A stretch of DNA of 64,000 nt from Cyathus striatus (GCA_025738555.1 JAOVFP010000007.1:4774001-4838000), one strand, 5' to 3'; positions 1-11,899 are shown, counted from the first letter of the stretch. Made by a program: numbers and translations. The notes: generated by a model not told the origin, from the sequence alone.

Positions 1-2570
1 TCCTTACCCAACTCATGGCAACAAGAAAGGGAATGGACAACCCCATCCCCTTATTTTATAATCATCTGTTATCCTAACTGATGAGGAGGGCATATGTAGC
101 AGTTCTGTGACTTACTAGTTACAGATTAGTAAAGTCCAATCTCATGTGACTTTACTGCCATATACCTCTTCCCCTCTATATACATATACCATGCCATCTT
201 GCTCATCTTTATTCCTGTAGTAGATAGTTATTCCAGTAGTGTACAGCCTCTCTAGTCTACAGGTATATAAACCCCTAGGTAGTCCTGTACCCTTCTCTCC
301 AGGTTTTTGTTGAGATTATCTTATCTCGACAAAGCGGATCTTATCTTATCATGGAACTCCGTAGCACATACTAGAACCTTCTAGTAAGTTTATTCTTAGG
401 TAGATGTAATTATAGTAGCACTATATATGGTACTGCTGTACTCAACAGCATAACAGCTTTACAGCTTTATTTACAGCAGTAGTTATTTATATACACCTCT
501 TGTACAGTATATAAACCCCCCAGTTTCACTGGATAATAATAAGGAAGTCTTATACTCCTTTCTAGTTGCTCTAAGCCTCTATATACTGTACTAACACAAT
601 CAATTTGGCACCCTTCACAGTGCATTACATTCCAAACCCATAGATACATCTGGCACTTCAAGATTTTAGGCATTACATATTGTAATTTTTGGCATGTCAG
701 GTATTTTTATCACTACATGTAGCTTTAAAATTAAAGCAATGTTGTCTAGTGGATAAATGGTACAATAAGCAATGTTTTTATGATGAATTTTGCTTGTAGT
801 GTCATATGACTGATGGTTCAAATCCTTGCAGTGCACAATTATATTACTTCTTTGAATATTGTAACCAGTTGTTGGCCATTAAAGCACAAGCCTTGAATAC
901 TTATTCAATTAAGTACTATGTATGATTACAGCTTAAATACCATCCTACTGTGACAGCACTGGCTGGCACTGGTGCTATGTTGCCGGGTGCAAGCAGTATA
1001 ATGTGTGATCAATGGACATTTTTTCAATTTTTTGACCTAAGACCCAACAACTCAACTATGGCAGCACATTACAATGGCTCTGTTGAGTCTTGCGATGAGA
1101 GTAGTTAGTTTAGTAAATACTTAGAATAGTATTTCCTAATATATTCATAAACCCAATATCCCGAGGTGTAGATTCAGTAAGTTCAAGGGGTGCAATGATT
1201 TCAATTTCAAATATAGAACAAATTATTTATAGATCAGTTTAACTTGGTTTTATTTTCAGAATGCATCAAGGTATTCAAAATTCAAGGTATTCAGATTTCA
1301 ATTCAGCAAACTCAGTATGTAATTCAGTGTCAAAACGTCTCATAAATAATTCTGATTCTTGTCTGTATACCACCCTATCTGTGGGGGGAAGAATGCCTGG
1401 CAGTTCCTGCTGTTTCATTCCCTCATCACTCATCTATATACATTTATGGACATATCTAGCTATGGATTGGGTCTATACTAATTACTAATTTTATTCCTAG
1501 GTTTCTCTGTGGTTCTAGCCCAGCCATTGCTGCAACCAATTGCATGCACACATGCATGTGTGTCTATGTCACAACAGGCACCCATGTGGGTGGTGCATTG
1601 ATCTGTTTCCATTACAGGCATTGCTTATATCATCAAGTGCATGTGGCACATCAGTATTGCAACAAAACGCCATCACTGCTCATGCTCCTCATACTGCTTA
1701 TCTTTCTCTTCTCATGATCTGTGCATGGGTTGCACATGGTCTACTGGCTTCATTCTGTGCATAGCTAGTGCACTGTCTGCTTAGCTTTGTACAGGTTCTT
1801 GTGTTCTGGGCTTAGTCTAGGGTTCTGGCTCTGTTTTCAACTCTGCACATTTCTGGTTGGTCTGTTATTCTGAGGGCTCATCATAATGAATATGGGGATC
1901 TATCTGGTGCTAGTAAGTGCTAAATGACTTCAGTATTTTTGAAAGAAAGTGGTATGTATTTGTTTAAAGTGTTTTAAAACCAGTACTAACATGGAGTTTT
2001 ATATGTTTTAATAATTTATTTGTTTAAATCCCTTAGTAAATTATGGGAGGCAGCGTGGGAACTCAGCCCCTCCCCACTGTTTCTGTTCTCAATGCACTTG
2101 GTACTGGTATCTCGAAATCAAGATGTAAAGAAATTAAAATAGGGTACATTATTTACATTTACTAGTGTATCAGCTCAGACATTGATTAAGGTACATTAAA
2201 CTACACTAATGTTCTACAATAACTTGTACAGTAGTTTAGAGACAATACAGACCTTAAAACGATACTTTTTGAAGAGACAAAAATTTTGGGAAAATTTAGC
2301 ATTTTTATTTCAGATGTATTACTTACCCTTAAATTTCAGCATACCTGGCAGGTGCATTATGCATTACTGCTGAATTGATTGTGTTAGTACAGTACACTCT
2401 ACCTCTCCAGGTGAGCCTGTACCCAGATCAGCAACTGCCCTGTGCAGAATCCTTGCTGTTTCTACAGTTTTAACGAGTATAACACTTTAACCAGTCTATT
2501 GCTCTCACTAAGCTTCTCTCTTCTCTCTCATGTGACAATACCATTACTTAGGTCACACTAGTGTCACACT
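1..2570. other. Gene-free CpG-poor sequence, possible old LTR fragments
   Basis: No reading frame here resembles a known protein. TATA-like stretches followed by CT-rich DNA near 262-300 and again near 508-540 resemble retrotransposon LTR promoters, but no matching pair of LTRs or target-site duplication was found. The CG dinucleotide is almost absent, as in the other transposon blocks of this window. A tRNA-like sequence lies inside and is listed separately. Confidence 0.4.
736..834 (+). ncRNA. tRNA-like sequence, probably a decayed tRNA or SINE head
   Basis: An A-box-like stretch (TTGTCTAGTGGATAA) is followed about 55 nt later by a B-box match (GGTTCAAATCC). The outer six bases (GCAATG and CAGTGC) pair at five of six positions, like an acceptor stem. 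The T-arm stem is poor and the length (99 nt) would require an intron, so this is more likely a decayed tRNA or the promoter head of a SINE than a working tRNA gene. Confidence 0.35.
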
Positions 2571-2661
2571 AATAAGGGTGTAGATGGGAACAACATTACT
2601 GGTTGCACTTCTGCTTGGTACACTGCTTTGCTTTTTAACCTGTTGGGTGCAAGGGTGTTCG
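2571..2661 (+). pseudogene. Left half of exon 2 of the membrane-protein gene, CpG-decayed
   Basis: The segment aligns base for base with 52987-53066 in the second copy of the gene. It begins with a splice acceptor (GTGTAG) followed by GGGAACAAC. Reading gives GTTLLVALLLG, against GTTLLAAPPLG in the other copy. Most differences are CG to TG or CA. The match stops at TTCG (2661), where transposon sequence starts. The rest of the exon appears at 15907-15920. Confidence 0.65.
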
Positions 2662-2702
2662 TGCACGCCATCCATATATGGTGTATGGCCATATCAGAGC
2701 TC

Positions 2703-3694
2703 TTTACGCTCCCCCCCCCTTTCATGTGAATTTCACATGAATTTCACATGAATGGGTGAATTTCATGTGAACTTCATGTGAATTTCAGGTGAACTTTTTG
2801 CATTATTTTTGCTGAATTTCAGTGAAAACACTGCTAATAATTTCATGTGAAGGTGAAGTGAAAATTCACATGAATTTTTCACCTGACATTCTTGTCACTC
2901 AGTAAAGTTCATGTGAAATTCATGTGATACTCATGTGAAGCTTATACAAGAGTAGAGTGTAATACTGCATGTTGAGTGTGACACCGAGGGCTGAGTGTGA
3001 CACTGAGGGCTGAGTGTGACACTGAGAGCTGAGTGTGACACCTAGGGCTGAGTGCAGTCATCAAACTTGTCACACATGTGTGAAAGTGTGACATATTGGA
3101 AAATGTTGGAAAAAGCGTGACATGTGTGACGTGCGTGGGAAAAAATGTGACATATTGGAAAAGTGTCACACACCATAATCATCACATTTGCCACATTTTC
3201 CCACGCTTGTCACGCTTTTTTCCCCAACATTTTCCAACATGTCACATTTTTCCCACGCATGTCACACATGTCACGCTTTTTCCAACATTTTCCAATATGT
3301 CACACTTTCACACATGTGTGACAAGTTTGATGACTGCACTCAGCCCTAGGTGTCACACTCAGCTCTAGGTGTCACTCTCAGCCCTAAGTGTCACACTCAG
3401 CCCTGGGTGTCACACTCAGCTCTGGGTGTCACACTTAGCCCTGGGTGTCACACTTAGCCCTGGGTGTCACACTTAGCCCTGGGTGTCACACTCAGTAGTG
3501 TAATGACCTCCAATTTTTAATGTGAATTTCACTGTATTTTCACCTAAATTTCACCTAAAATACATGAAAGTTCATGAACCTATGCTTTTTGGAAAATATT
3601 TAAAATCACATGAAGTTCATGTAATTTCATGTGAATTTATATTAAATAGGTGATTTTCATGTGAATTCATGGTGAAAGGGGGGGGGAGTGTAAA
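2703..3694. mobile_element. Foldback element with TTTACGCTCCCCCCC termini
   Basis: It begins TTTACGCTCCCCCCCC and ends in the inverted form (GGGGGGGGGAGTGTAAA). The subterminal regions on both sides (2720-2940 and 3510-3690) are built from many copies of TTCATGTGAA and TTTCACATGAA. No coding capacity. Related termini occur at 5838 and 35824, so this is a dispersed family. Confidence 0.6.
2970..3497. repeat. Long hairpin of GTGTGACAC-type tandem repeats
   Basis: The left half carries tandem copies of GAGTGTGACACTGAGGGCT, then GTGTGACATATTGGAAAATG. The right half is the reverse complement, ending in tandem CCCTGGGTGTCACAC units. The centre is near 3178. Related hairpin cores recur near 37440-37915 and 45900-46200 inside elements with different outer sequences. 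Confidence 0.7.
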
Positions 3695-3699
3695 GTACT

Positions 3700-4900
3700 G
3701 CCATATCATTACAGGTAGTCTATGGGTACAGCTGAGCTGTACCCATACCATATATGGGAATTCAGAGGATGCTTATGGTATGGATGGTAGAATTAATGGC
3801 CATATACAGGTGTATGGTCGGTAAAAATAGTTATCATCTATTAATAAAAATCTATGTACATTATAACTGCTATGATTGTGTATACAGAAAGTTTAAAAGC
3901 CTTTACTTATACTGGAGACGAAGGTGATGCCTTGCTGATATCAATAAGTGGATAGTCTCTGAATGTAGGCTCACATAATGAAGAGAGTCCCCTCCAGAAG
4001 AAACATATTTGACCACAATAGCTGGTGCTATTCTAATATAAAATTATTGGCAACAATTCATAGTTGGACTCAAAAAATAGAATGAGGAATTGAGAGAACA
4101 TCAATGGCTAGAAAATAGAGATTATGGGACTGAACAAATGAGAAAAAGAGTTAAAATGTATAATATGATATGCAAACATGTACCAGTATCAGATAGAGGA
4201 ATAGTACTGCTCTCAGCAGCCTATCATGATTTGAATTTTGATACCAGTACTAGTGACATCGTTTCTATACATGGACTTCCCTTCTATCATGAGTCTTTGT
4301 TTTATTTCTTCATAAATACAAAACTAATCCATTCCAGAGGTTATTGTGATGATCAGATCATCATAAACAGAATGTAAGAGGCGTCCTTTAGCTGATGTGT
4401 CTTGGTGATTAAACAGTGCACTGTTCTGACATAGCAAGCAGCCTGAGACAAAGGTATATGATTTTGGTGCAGTTTTTTTAGGCATTTATACCAGATAAAA
4501 TAAATAAATACTTACATTGATATTATTACTCTGGTGTAACTATGGAAAGAGCATTGACAACATTGGAATCTGCCCAGAAAAATTTCACTTGAACTAGTTC
4601 ATCAATTCATAACTTATTTGTGATTAGGGAGTGCAGGATAGCACACATTTGTAGCAGCGAGTCAAGAGTTGGAATTAAGTTGGAATCACAATGAGCACTT
4701 AAATTGGGCTGAAATCCTTTATGATCAAGGTTTCAAAATTGTTTCATTTATCTAGAGAGGATGTTTAACCCAATCCTCACCCAATGGTTCTTGAGCAGCT
4801 CATGTCACATACCAGTAACCAAGTATGGTATATGCATAGTTGCTAAATGTGAGGTGGTTAAATGGTCTAAGATTCAAGATGATCAATTACATAACACTCT
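3700..4900. other. Gene-free CpG-poor sequence
   Basis: A 95-codon open frame at 4090-4377 (plus) is not recognisable and has no convincing gene context. Short ATGGTATGG-type repeats near 3720-3830 resemble CpG-decayed versions of the ACGGTATACGG termini at 15860-15895. Confidence 0.35.
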
Positions 4901-4904
4901 CAGA

Positions 4905-5285
4905 AATACGGCCATATGCTCCCCATTTTGGCCATAAATTTACAGCCATATGTAGCTGGAACCATACCATACACTGTCCATATCACTCCACTCAAAAATT
5001 GGGTATGGTATGGTATGGCAGGCATCTATGAAGTTCTGAGTGTGGAATAATTCACTATAGTCATAATTCAGTTGCACCATAATTCCAGAGCATCATAAAT
5101 CCTAAAACTTTTGTTTTTCTCATTTATTTCTACATACATAGATTCTATTTCATGTCAGAATTATGAATATGTTTTTAAAATAAACATATGTTATGTTATT
5201 GTTGTTTTATAGCTCATTTTCTGTCAACTCTTCCTCTTATCTTTTCATTTTGAGAAATTCACATGCTTAGCAAAGGCAAGTGAAT
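4905..5285. mobile_element. CpG-decayed end of the 13.6-15.8 kb inverted-repeat element
   Basis: From 5026 the sequence TATGAAGTTCTGAGTGTGG and the following 250 bases align with the arms at 13642-13890 and 15594-15840 (inverted). CG in the other copies is replaced here by TG or CA at six or more sites, for example TTCCGAG to TTCTGAG and GCGTCGT to GCATCAT. The second arm is missing, so this is a truncated copy. Confidence 0.65.
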
Positions 5286-5751
5286 AAGAGATGTTTCCAT
5301 AGGGCCATAGGGGTTCCATCTGTAGTGTACTTTAATATGTTGTTATGATACATAGTGTTACTTTGTGAACAAGAGTGTATCCTCTCTCCGGCATGTCTAG
5401 ACTTCACACTCATGATACATGTATGCATCTGATTCCCAGCAAATATTATTGTATGTTTCATGTGTGTAGTGACTTTAAATATATTATAATATATGTACTG
5501 AATAGTGATATTCTTGAACACTCACTGAGGTATATGCTGTTGTTAGATATTCTGGGTTGCACAGCTTCTTTGACAGCTGTCACTTGTCACCTGTCATACT
5601 TGACAGTTCTGTGATTGACAGATACTTGATTGACAGATTGACAGCTGTCAGTTACCTTAGTTACAGGACCTTGGTTGGACTTTGGTAGACACACCCAGTA
5701 TATAAACACTCTGTAACTTGATAGTTGTTAACAAGTTTCCTCCCCATTTTG

Positions 5752-5777
5752 TGTCTGTGTCTGTGTCTGTGTCTGTG
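5752..5777. repeat. GTGTCT microsatellite
   Basis: About four copies of the hexamer GTGTCT, followed by a degenerate copy. A TATA-like TATATAAA lies about 55 bp upstream (near 5698), in DNA that resembles an LTR promoter. Confidence 0.6.
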
Positions 5778-5837
5778 TTTGAGTTCTTGCTCCTTTATCA
5801 CCCTCTCTTTGCTCCATTATCACCCTCATTCCCAGTA

Positions 5838-6060
5838 CTTTACGCTCCCCCCCCAGTCCGTCCGGACTTAATATAGTCTGGATAGTCTGAGTGGAGTCCA
5901 GCAGAGTCCTGATGGAATCTGGTGGAGTCTGGGTAAAGTCCGGATGGAGTCCTGATGGAATAGATATTGTCCTGATGACATCCTGCTGGAATATAAGAAG
6001 TCCTGATGGAGTCCTGGTGGAGTCCTGATGGACTTTGTATTTTTTAAAGTAAGTTCTGTT
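5838..6060. repeat. AGTCCTGATGG tandem repeats behind a foldback-type terminus
   Basis: The segment opens with TTTACGCTCCCCCCC, the terminus seen at 2703, followed by degenerate 15-20 bp units of the form GGAGTCCTGATGGA. The opposite inverted terminus was not found, so the element is probably truncated. Confidence 0.5.
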
Positions 6061-6084
6061 TAAGACTCCAGGTGTATTTTCCCA

Positions 6085-6440
6085 CACCTATTGATAACAT
6101 ACTATCTCACTACTACATCTTTGCTACTACTACTATTCTTTACTACATTTTCCCACACTCTTCAGTACATGCTACCACTACTATTCTTTACTACATTTTC
6201 CCACACCCTTCAGTACATGCTATCACTACTACTCTTTACTACATTTTCCCACACCCTTCAGTACTGATAGCATACTATCTCCCTACCACATCTTCCTATG
6301 CCTCTTCTACAATATTTTCCCACACCTATTATTCTCCTACCAGATATCTCTGTACTACATTTGTACCACATTTTCTGACACATCTTCTACCATATTTCCC
6401 ACACCTATTATTTCTGATGCCTCTTCTACCACATCTTCCA
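6085..6440. repeat. Roughly 50-bp tandem repeats next to the transposase 3' end
   Basis: Units containing CTTTACTACATTTTCCCACA and TTCAGTACATGCTA occur three to four times and then decay into TACCACATCTTC-type DNA. They end just before the transposase stop codon on the minus strand and may be subterminal repeats of that element. Confidence 0.55.
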
Positions 6441-6446
6441 ATGCTT

Positions 6447-8652
6447 CTACAACAGACCATCATCATGTTCAAAATCTTCACTAATAATACTAAAGTTTTG
6501 GCTGTTCTGCCGTTTTATTACTTGTTGAGTATGATAAAAGATCATAGAATGTATGAACCAATTAAAGTTGCTTGGAGTCATACGTTTCATAATAGATTCA
6601 AACCCACCAAGCCATGAATTTAGTTGTTCACAGGCTTGTGTATTGAATGCTTGTTTGTGATATCTTTCACCATTTCTGTCTTGTGCAATATAAACAAGGT
6701 TTGGTGCAGAACCATCTTGTGGTGCTGGATTACACCACTTTCTACAAAGATAATCATCTGAGCGGTGATTTGTATAGTGATAGCCATCTACTACAAAGCG
6801 GCTACTTTTAAACCAATCTACCCAACTTCCATTTGCAACTGCTGTTCGAAGAAGTTTACATGCCTTATCAATACATATATAATCTGGTCTTAATTCTTCA
6901 TCAGGAAAAACATCTTCTAAGAATTTAAGTATATTGGTTGTTGACTCCGACTTCACAAACTTTGTCCATGCAATTACAGCACCACATGGAGCACATATTG
7001 TTTCTACACAATAATAGCAAGAGGCACTAAAATAATGAGATTTCTTTGGAATATTGGTATCTGACTCATCATGAGGCTGCTGAACACATCTTCCTCGGTT
7101 TTTATTCCAAGGTGGATTTTCAGCTGGTTTGCGAAGCATTCTTCGTGCACCATTTAAATAATCTGAACTATGTTCTAAATTATATTTACGCCACATTTCC
7201 TGGTGCTCATTGCAAGCTTGTGTATTTTCTATCTTTTGATTTTGACAGTCACAAACATGGCATCTTGCTCCAAATTCTTGGTTGTGAACATCACAAAATA
7301 CACCTCCTCTATGGTTTACAAGAGTATTGGAACAATTGTCATATGCACAGTGCTTAAAATATGTATTAGTATAATATTGTTTAGTTTTAGTTGTGCATTA
7401 CCTGTGGTCCCATAACAATCCCATCAATTACTACCATTTTAACTGTTGCACTCTCATTTGGTAGTGAGTCTTGAGTTTCTCTATAAGGCTGTGTACACTC
7501 TAAGCAGCTGTGATTATGTGATGCACATATTTTTCCATTTTCACCTAACCTTGCAAATGCTTCTTCTGTTAATGCAGTAATTGAAAGTCCATCAAGACTA
7601 ATAAAATTAACACCAGATCCTGCAGAAACCATGCATATTGATTCATGTATAAAAGCCTCCCAGACTTGTCTTCGGCTTATTTCCTTTCCATTTCCAAAAC
7701 TGTTGTTCCAATATTCCATATATGCTGCAGCAGATGCATGAAAGCTATATATACCATTCAGAACACCTTGAGAAAATGCCCTATCTACCCATAGTTTTTT
7801 TCCTACTTTCAGATATTTAGCAGAGTTTAAATGAACCATATAATATCCCTGTTTTTCATCGTAGGCTCGTTCATGTTCTGCAGAATATAATGTTTTACAT
7901 TTTTCACAAACACCTGATACTACATAAGCATGTTCAAATATTTTTGAGCCTTTAATTAATGTTGCTTTAGGTACATCTCTAACTTTAGTATGCACATGTA
8001 GTGCCTGTCCTTTACAGCTCAGTGTCTCACACTCTGCAGCTATAGGACATATTATATGAACAGGATTGATACTAGCATGAGATACAGGTTTCAGTTGACC
8101 TTCAAAAACTTTCCTCTCCTGATTGAAAGGATACAAGTTCAGAAGTCTTGCCATTTCATCTAGTTTAGTGCCTAACAAAATAGATCTGCCTGTTCGAGTT
8201 GTGTGTTCATTAATTTCATAATCTTCAAAGAGATCATCTGAGTCCATGCCAATTTTTTCCTGAATAGCTCTAGCCAGTAATCTAATCCATGCAGTTGCAT
8301 CAACATTTTTTTCTCCTGTTAACTTTGCATTCTGCTGTCTTGCATGAAGACTCAACAAATCAACATTATCAATCATAGAGAACAATATAACCAATGTGGC
8401 AGAGAGTGTGATATTGGAACCAAAATTTGACAGAATATATTTACTGAACACATCAAATGTGATGTTAGGAAATGATTGTTCTCCTGCTGCAAGTACTGGT
8501 TGAATAAAAATAAATAGAACTAGTATTGCACTTGGGAGCCATTGAAATAGCCAAATTATTAATAACCAGAATAAAATATGTTGAGTGATTTCTGGCATGA
8601 ATATAGCCCATATACAGGTTAAGCACCACAGATATGTCTCAAAGGTTACCAT
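6447..8652 (-). CDS. KDZ-superfamily transposase with CxC5/CxC6-like cysteine clusters
   Basis: Two exons (8652-7402 and 7352-6447) joined in frame across a 49-nt GT-AG intron (7401-7353) give about 718 residues. After an N-terminal region come cysteine clusters: CPIAAECETLSC with a later GVCEKCKTLY, then HNHSCLECTQPY, then across the intron HCAYDNCSNTLVNHRGGVFC and ACNEH. These fit the CxC5/CxC6 modules described with Kyakuja-Dileera-Zisupton transposases of basidiomycetes. The C-terminal half has candidate RNase-H-fold acids in YICIDKACK, VVDGYHYTNH and ACEQLNSWL. The first 57 residues are strongly hydrophobic and could be intron read-through, so the start is uncertain. The frame is fully open although CpG is rare, unlike the Tc1 relic at 38.4 kb. 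The family call is from memory of motifs; acting as a cut-and-paste DNA transposase is inferred. Confidence 0.68.
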
Positions 8653-8701
8653 CCAACTGAAAAATCATATTGTAAACTATTACAATTTGAGTTCAATATA
8701 C

Positions 8702-9280
8702 TTACTTGCGCTTCTTTGAACTCAATTTCTCTTTATCCTCATGAGCCTTCTCATCCTTACCCCCCTTCTCCTCCTTGCTCTTTCCCTTTCCCTTTCCCTT
8801 CCTTTTCTCCTTCTTCTCCTTAAGCCATCTTTTTAAATCCAAAAATGTGTAGTAATCTCTTTCAAAGCCCCAAAGGTCCAGATCAGTAGGACTATCCTCA
8901 TCTTCAGCCAACCAAGACTGCATTGCTGGAAAATCTGCAATCTTATCAAAGTTTGAATAGTTCTCATACCAGGCTGAAGATGAGACAAAGACTGTGACAA
9001 TTTCTTTCTTTGTAGCCTTGGCAACTGGCCAAGTACCGTTCCTGCCCACAGTATTGTGGTCAGAAACTGCCTTTATACAGGCAAGATATCTCTGGTATGC
9101 GACTCGAAGTCCAGGTGCAGTGCTCTCAAGAATGTCCCTAGGAATCTTTAGAACATCGATAAGTTCCTCAGTATGTTGCTCTGAGATTCCACCTCTTTGA
9201 ACAATAGAAGGGGTGTAAGAGCAAGAAACAGCACAAGAGCTAGTTGCAGAGCTTTGATGCGCCGAATTTGTGATTTGTAT
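8702..9280 (-). CDS. Uncharacterised transposon-associated protein with Lys-rich tail
   Basis: The frame is open from 9280 to the stop at 8702 (193 codons), but no clear ATG exists near its start, so an upstream exon is likely. The middle reads VTVFVSSSAWYENYSNF and MQSWLAEDEDSPTDLDLWGF, followed by YYTFLDLKRWL. This S-x-W, W-L, E-D, S/T-D, W-G pattern is one I have seen in proteins near basidiomycete transposons but cannot name. The tail (about 35 residues) is almost only Lys, Glu and Gly, suggesting nuclear or nucleic-acid contact. It ends 50 bp upstream of the transposase start on the same strand, so it may belong to the same element. Function unknown. Confidence 0.5.
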   Translation of the reverse strand: MQITNSAHQSSATSSCAVSCSYTPSIVQRGGISEQHTEELIDVLKIPRDILESTAPGLRVAYQRYLACIKAVSDHNTVGRNGTWPVAKATKKEIVTVFVSSSAWYENYSNFDKIADFPAMQSWLAEDEDSPTDLDLWGFERDYYTFLDLKRWLKEKKEKRKGKGKGKSKEEKGGKDEKAHEDKEKLSSKKRK

Positions 9281-9290
9281 TTAAATAGTA

Positions 9291-10177
9291 CTAATATATT
9301 ATGTAATACTCAAATAATCATCGCAAACCACAGGCTTTAAGTTCAAGGGAGAGAAAACACAGATAATGTATAAACTAGTATAAAGGTAGGAAACTATAGA
9401 TTAAATATTCTTTCTAATACGAAATTACTCGGTTCAAGTACTGTTCAGATTCGTTTCTATTCCAATTTATTACACTCCTAGAGTGGAAGAAGCCTAGGAT
9501 TTCTCCTGGGATTGCTTACTTTTCCTCCTCCTTCCTGTCCTCCTTATATATCTTTTACAAATAAAACTGTACAGTACCTATATATGGAAAGGAACTACTC
9601 TAGACTACTTTATATGACGACATAATGTTGTTTCCAACATATTGACCATGCGGGAGCAACAATACATGTGGAATTCCATGTGGTAGATCAAACAGCGGGA
9701 TAATTTCGGAGTACAAGTACGAAGTCACATGACTTGCTCCGGTCTATGCGTAACCGCAATAACCGGTTCGGAGATAACGGTTCTAACGCCTCGCGTTTGA
9801 TCACGTGACAGGAACGCGGAACGCGTTCCTTAGCTAAGTTTCAATCAAGTACTGGGTGCCTGTACATAGTCTTTTGGACTCTAGTAATTAGATAGTACAC
9901 ATCTTGTATTATTCCTTTAGTATATATCAAATAGATATTTCTGCTGGCAGTGCAGGACTCAACCCCAGCTCTCAGATGTCCCATTCCCTTAGTAATGTAT
10001 TCAAAATAGAACACTTTGATTGGCAACTTGGGACTCGTCCCAACCCTTGTACTCATGATGTGCATTACTAATACTGAGTGCTAATATTATATGACAAATA
10101 GGGAGATTTAACCATTAAACAGTTTTAAGGCGTATCAGCTTCCAGCTGACTTAGACTGAATGGAATATGTCTCAATA
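9291..10177. other. Intergenic stretch with a short CpG-rich patch
   Basis: No gene supported. 9640-9840 is CpG-rich compared with its surroundings and contains the palindrome GATCACGTGA (an E-box-type CACGTG core) and the direct repeat AACGCGGAACGCG. It could be promoter DNA for the minus-strand gene ending at 8702, but no transcription start can be read. Confidence 0.35.
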
Positions 10178-11899
10178 TCAAGGGAGAGTGGTGCATTTGG
10201 CTGAAATCCAGACTATAAAGCAACACAATATAAGTAAATAGTACAAGAATAAAAGAATAAAATATATAGCTACAGTCAGAATTGGCAAGATAAATTCACC
10301 ATCTATCTTTAGCCAGTCGACTTCCTCATCATCCTTGACAGCAGATTCAAAGTTTCTGAAAATGTTCCAGGCTTTACATTCATAAACATACAAACAGCGA
10401 TCAGCAGCTAAAATGATATTAGTATATGAATAAAATATGAAAGAAAACATACTGAAGAAATGTTCAGCTCTGTCTTTGAGTTTCTTCAAGACAGGCCCAA
10501 TGGTTGCCATAAGATTATGCTTCAATGTGAATGAAGCAACTCCAGGTACCATAACAGTACTTGGATCTGCATTAGACATATACAGCCATACTCACCCCTT
10601 AACTGAACCAACAGTAGTGCTTTCAGTAGCACTGTGGAAGTCGGCAGCATTTGGGTGATTCCCAAGTGCATTTCCTCTGAGAATGCCACCTACTTAGAGT
10701 TAGTACATATATATTTATACAAATTATAGGTTTACCTTCACTCCTTGAAGAACCTTTGGGACTAATATTGATAATATCCACAGTGTCGACTGTACCTGGC
10801 TTACTGATGGTATGAGGTGGACTAACTGGTGGACTATTCATGATAATATCTACCTCTGCAAACATTGAGTCAGTATAAATACAAATATTACTGAAAATCC
10901 ATACCTTTATCTTTACTAGTCCTGTCTTCTGTATGATTGCTGTTGGACTTGGAAGATATGATGCTGATATCACTCCCTTTCAAGATCTTAAATACAGTAA
11001 TACAGTTATAACATTACTGAATTTTTCTTACCTTTATTCTTACTGGTGTGATCTTCTGTATACTTTTTGTCAGACTTGAAAGATGTGATGCTAATATCAC
11101 CTACTATCACTGTGTTCTGATTCATTTCCATGACCTGCATTTGATCCATCAGTTGAACCTTCAGTATTTTCTGAAATATAACTTTTGTTAGTAAATATAT
11201 GTGTAAGCTATCAATTCAAACCTTTATTTTCGCTTTCATTATTGGTATCATATCCATCTGATTCATGTTCTTCTTCAACTGTAGAAGATATAAATGTTTA
11301 GATACACATTTTATACATATAAATGAATATTTCTTTACCTTTTTTCATGTCTGAACAGTGCTTACGAGTAACAGTGAAAACTGGAGCTGCCAGTTGAGGT
11401 ACATCAGAAGATGGACCCTGCTTTGGAGGGGCAACAGGAAGGCCACTTTCCTCCAGCACCCTTTCAGCACTAAGTATTATTAGTACATAAATATTGTATA
11501 AATATATGTAATACGTACGCAGTAAGGTCAGGTACACCTTCTTCATCTGCAGCAGCATCCTCAGCTCTTTTCTGTTCCGAAATTTTTCTAAAAAATATTA
11601 GCAAGGCAGTGAAAGAAAGTTATGAAACCATACCAAGTTTTTTTGGCTTTCTTGGCTTTTACAACTTTTTTACTCTGTTTTTCCTGCACATTTTCACTCT
11701 CCTCATTATCTGTAATAGGTTTGTTGGTTGTGGCCTGCTTCTTTGTTGGTGGTTGGGCTGTAAGATTGGCAGCAGAAGTACCACACTTGTGAGACTTGCT
11801 ATGAGTTTCATGTGTAGCAACTGACAGAGAAGCAGACTCAGTAGGAGTAATACTAGAAGCCTGAGTTGTAGCAGAGCGAGTGGAACGACGAGGAGCCAT
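10178..11899 (-). CDS. Uncharacterised multi-exon gene inside the transposon nest
   Basis: The start is at 11899 with MAPRRSTRSATTQASS. About ten short exons can be followed on the minus strand, with GT-AG introns of 30-90 nt: 11899-11634, 11587-11519, 11469-11339, 11278-11222, 11170-11032, from 10986, and onward to the TGA at 10180-10178. The N-terminus is Ser/Thr-rich, then Lys-rich (KKVVKAKKAKK), then acidic (EDAAADEEGVPD). Exons five and six are similar to each other. The last exons read LKHNLMATIGPVLKKLKDRA and AWNIFRNFESAVKDDEEVDW. Joining exon 1 to exon 2 with the only good splice sites makes a TGA, so that junction is either mis-called or broken. No domain recognised. Its place upstream of the transposase suggests a transposon passenger. 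Confidence 0.45.

Noticed and set aside
2942..3368. Proteins rich in CHT and HVT motifs
   Set aside because: They are translations of GTGTGACAC tandem repeats on the two sides of a hairpin.
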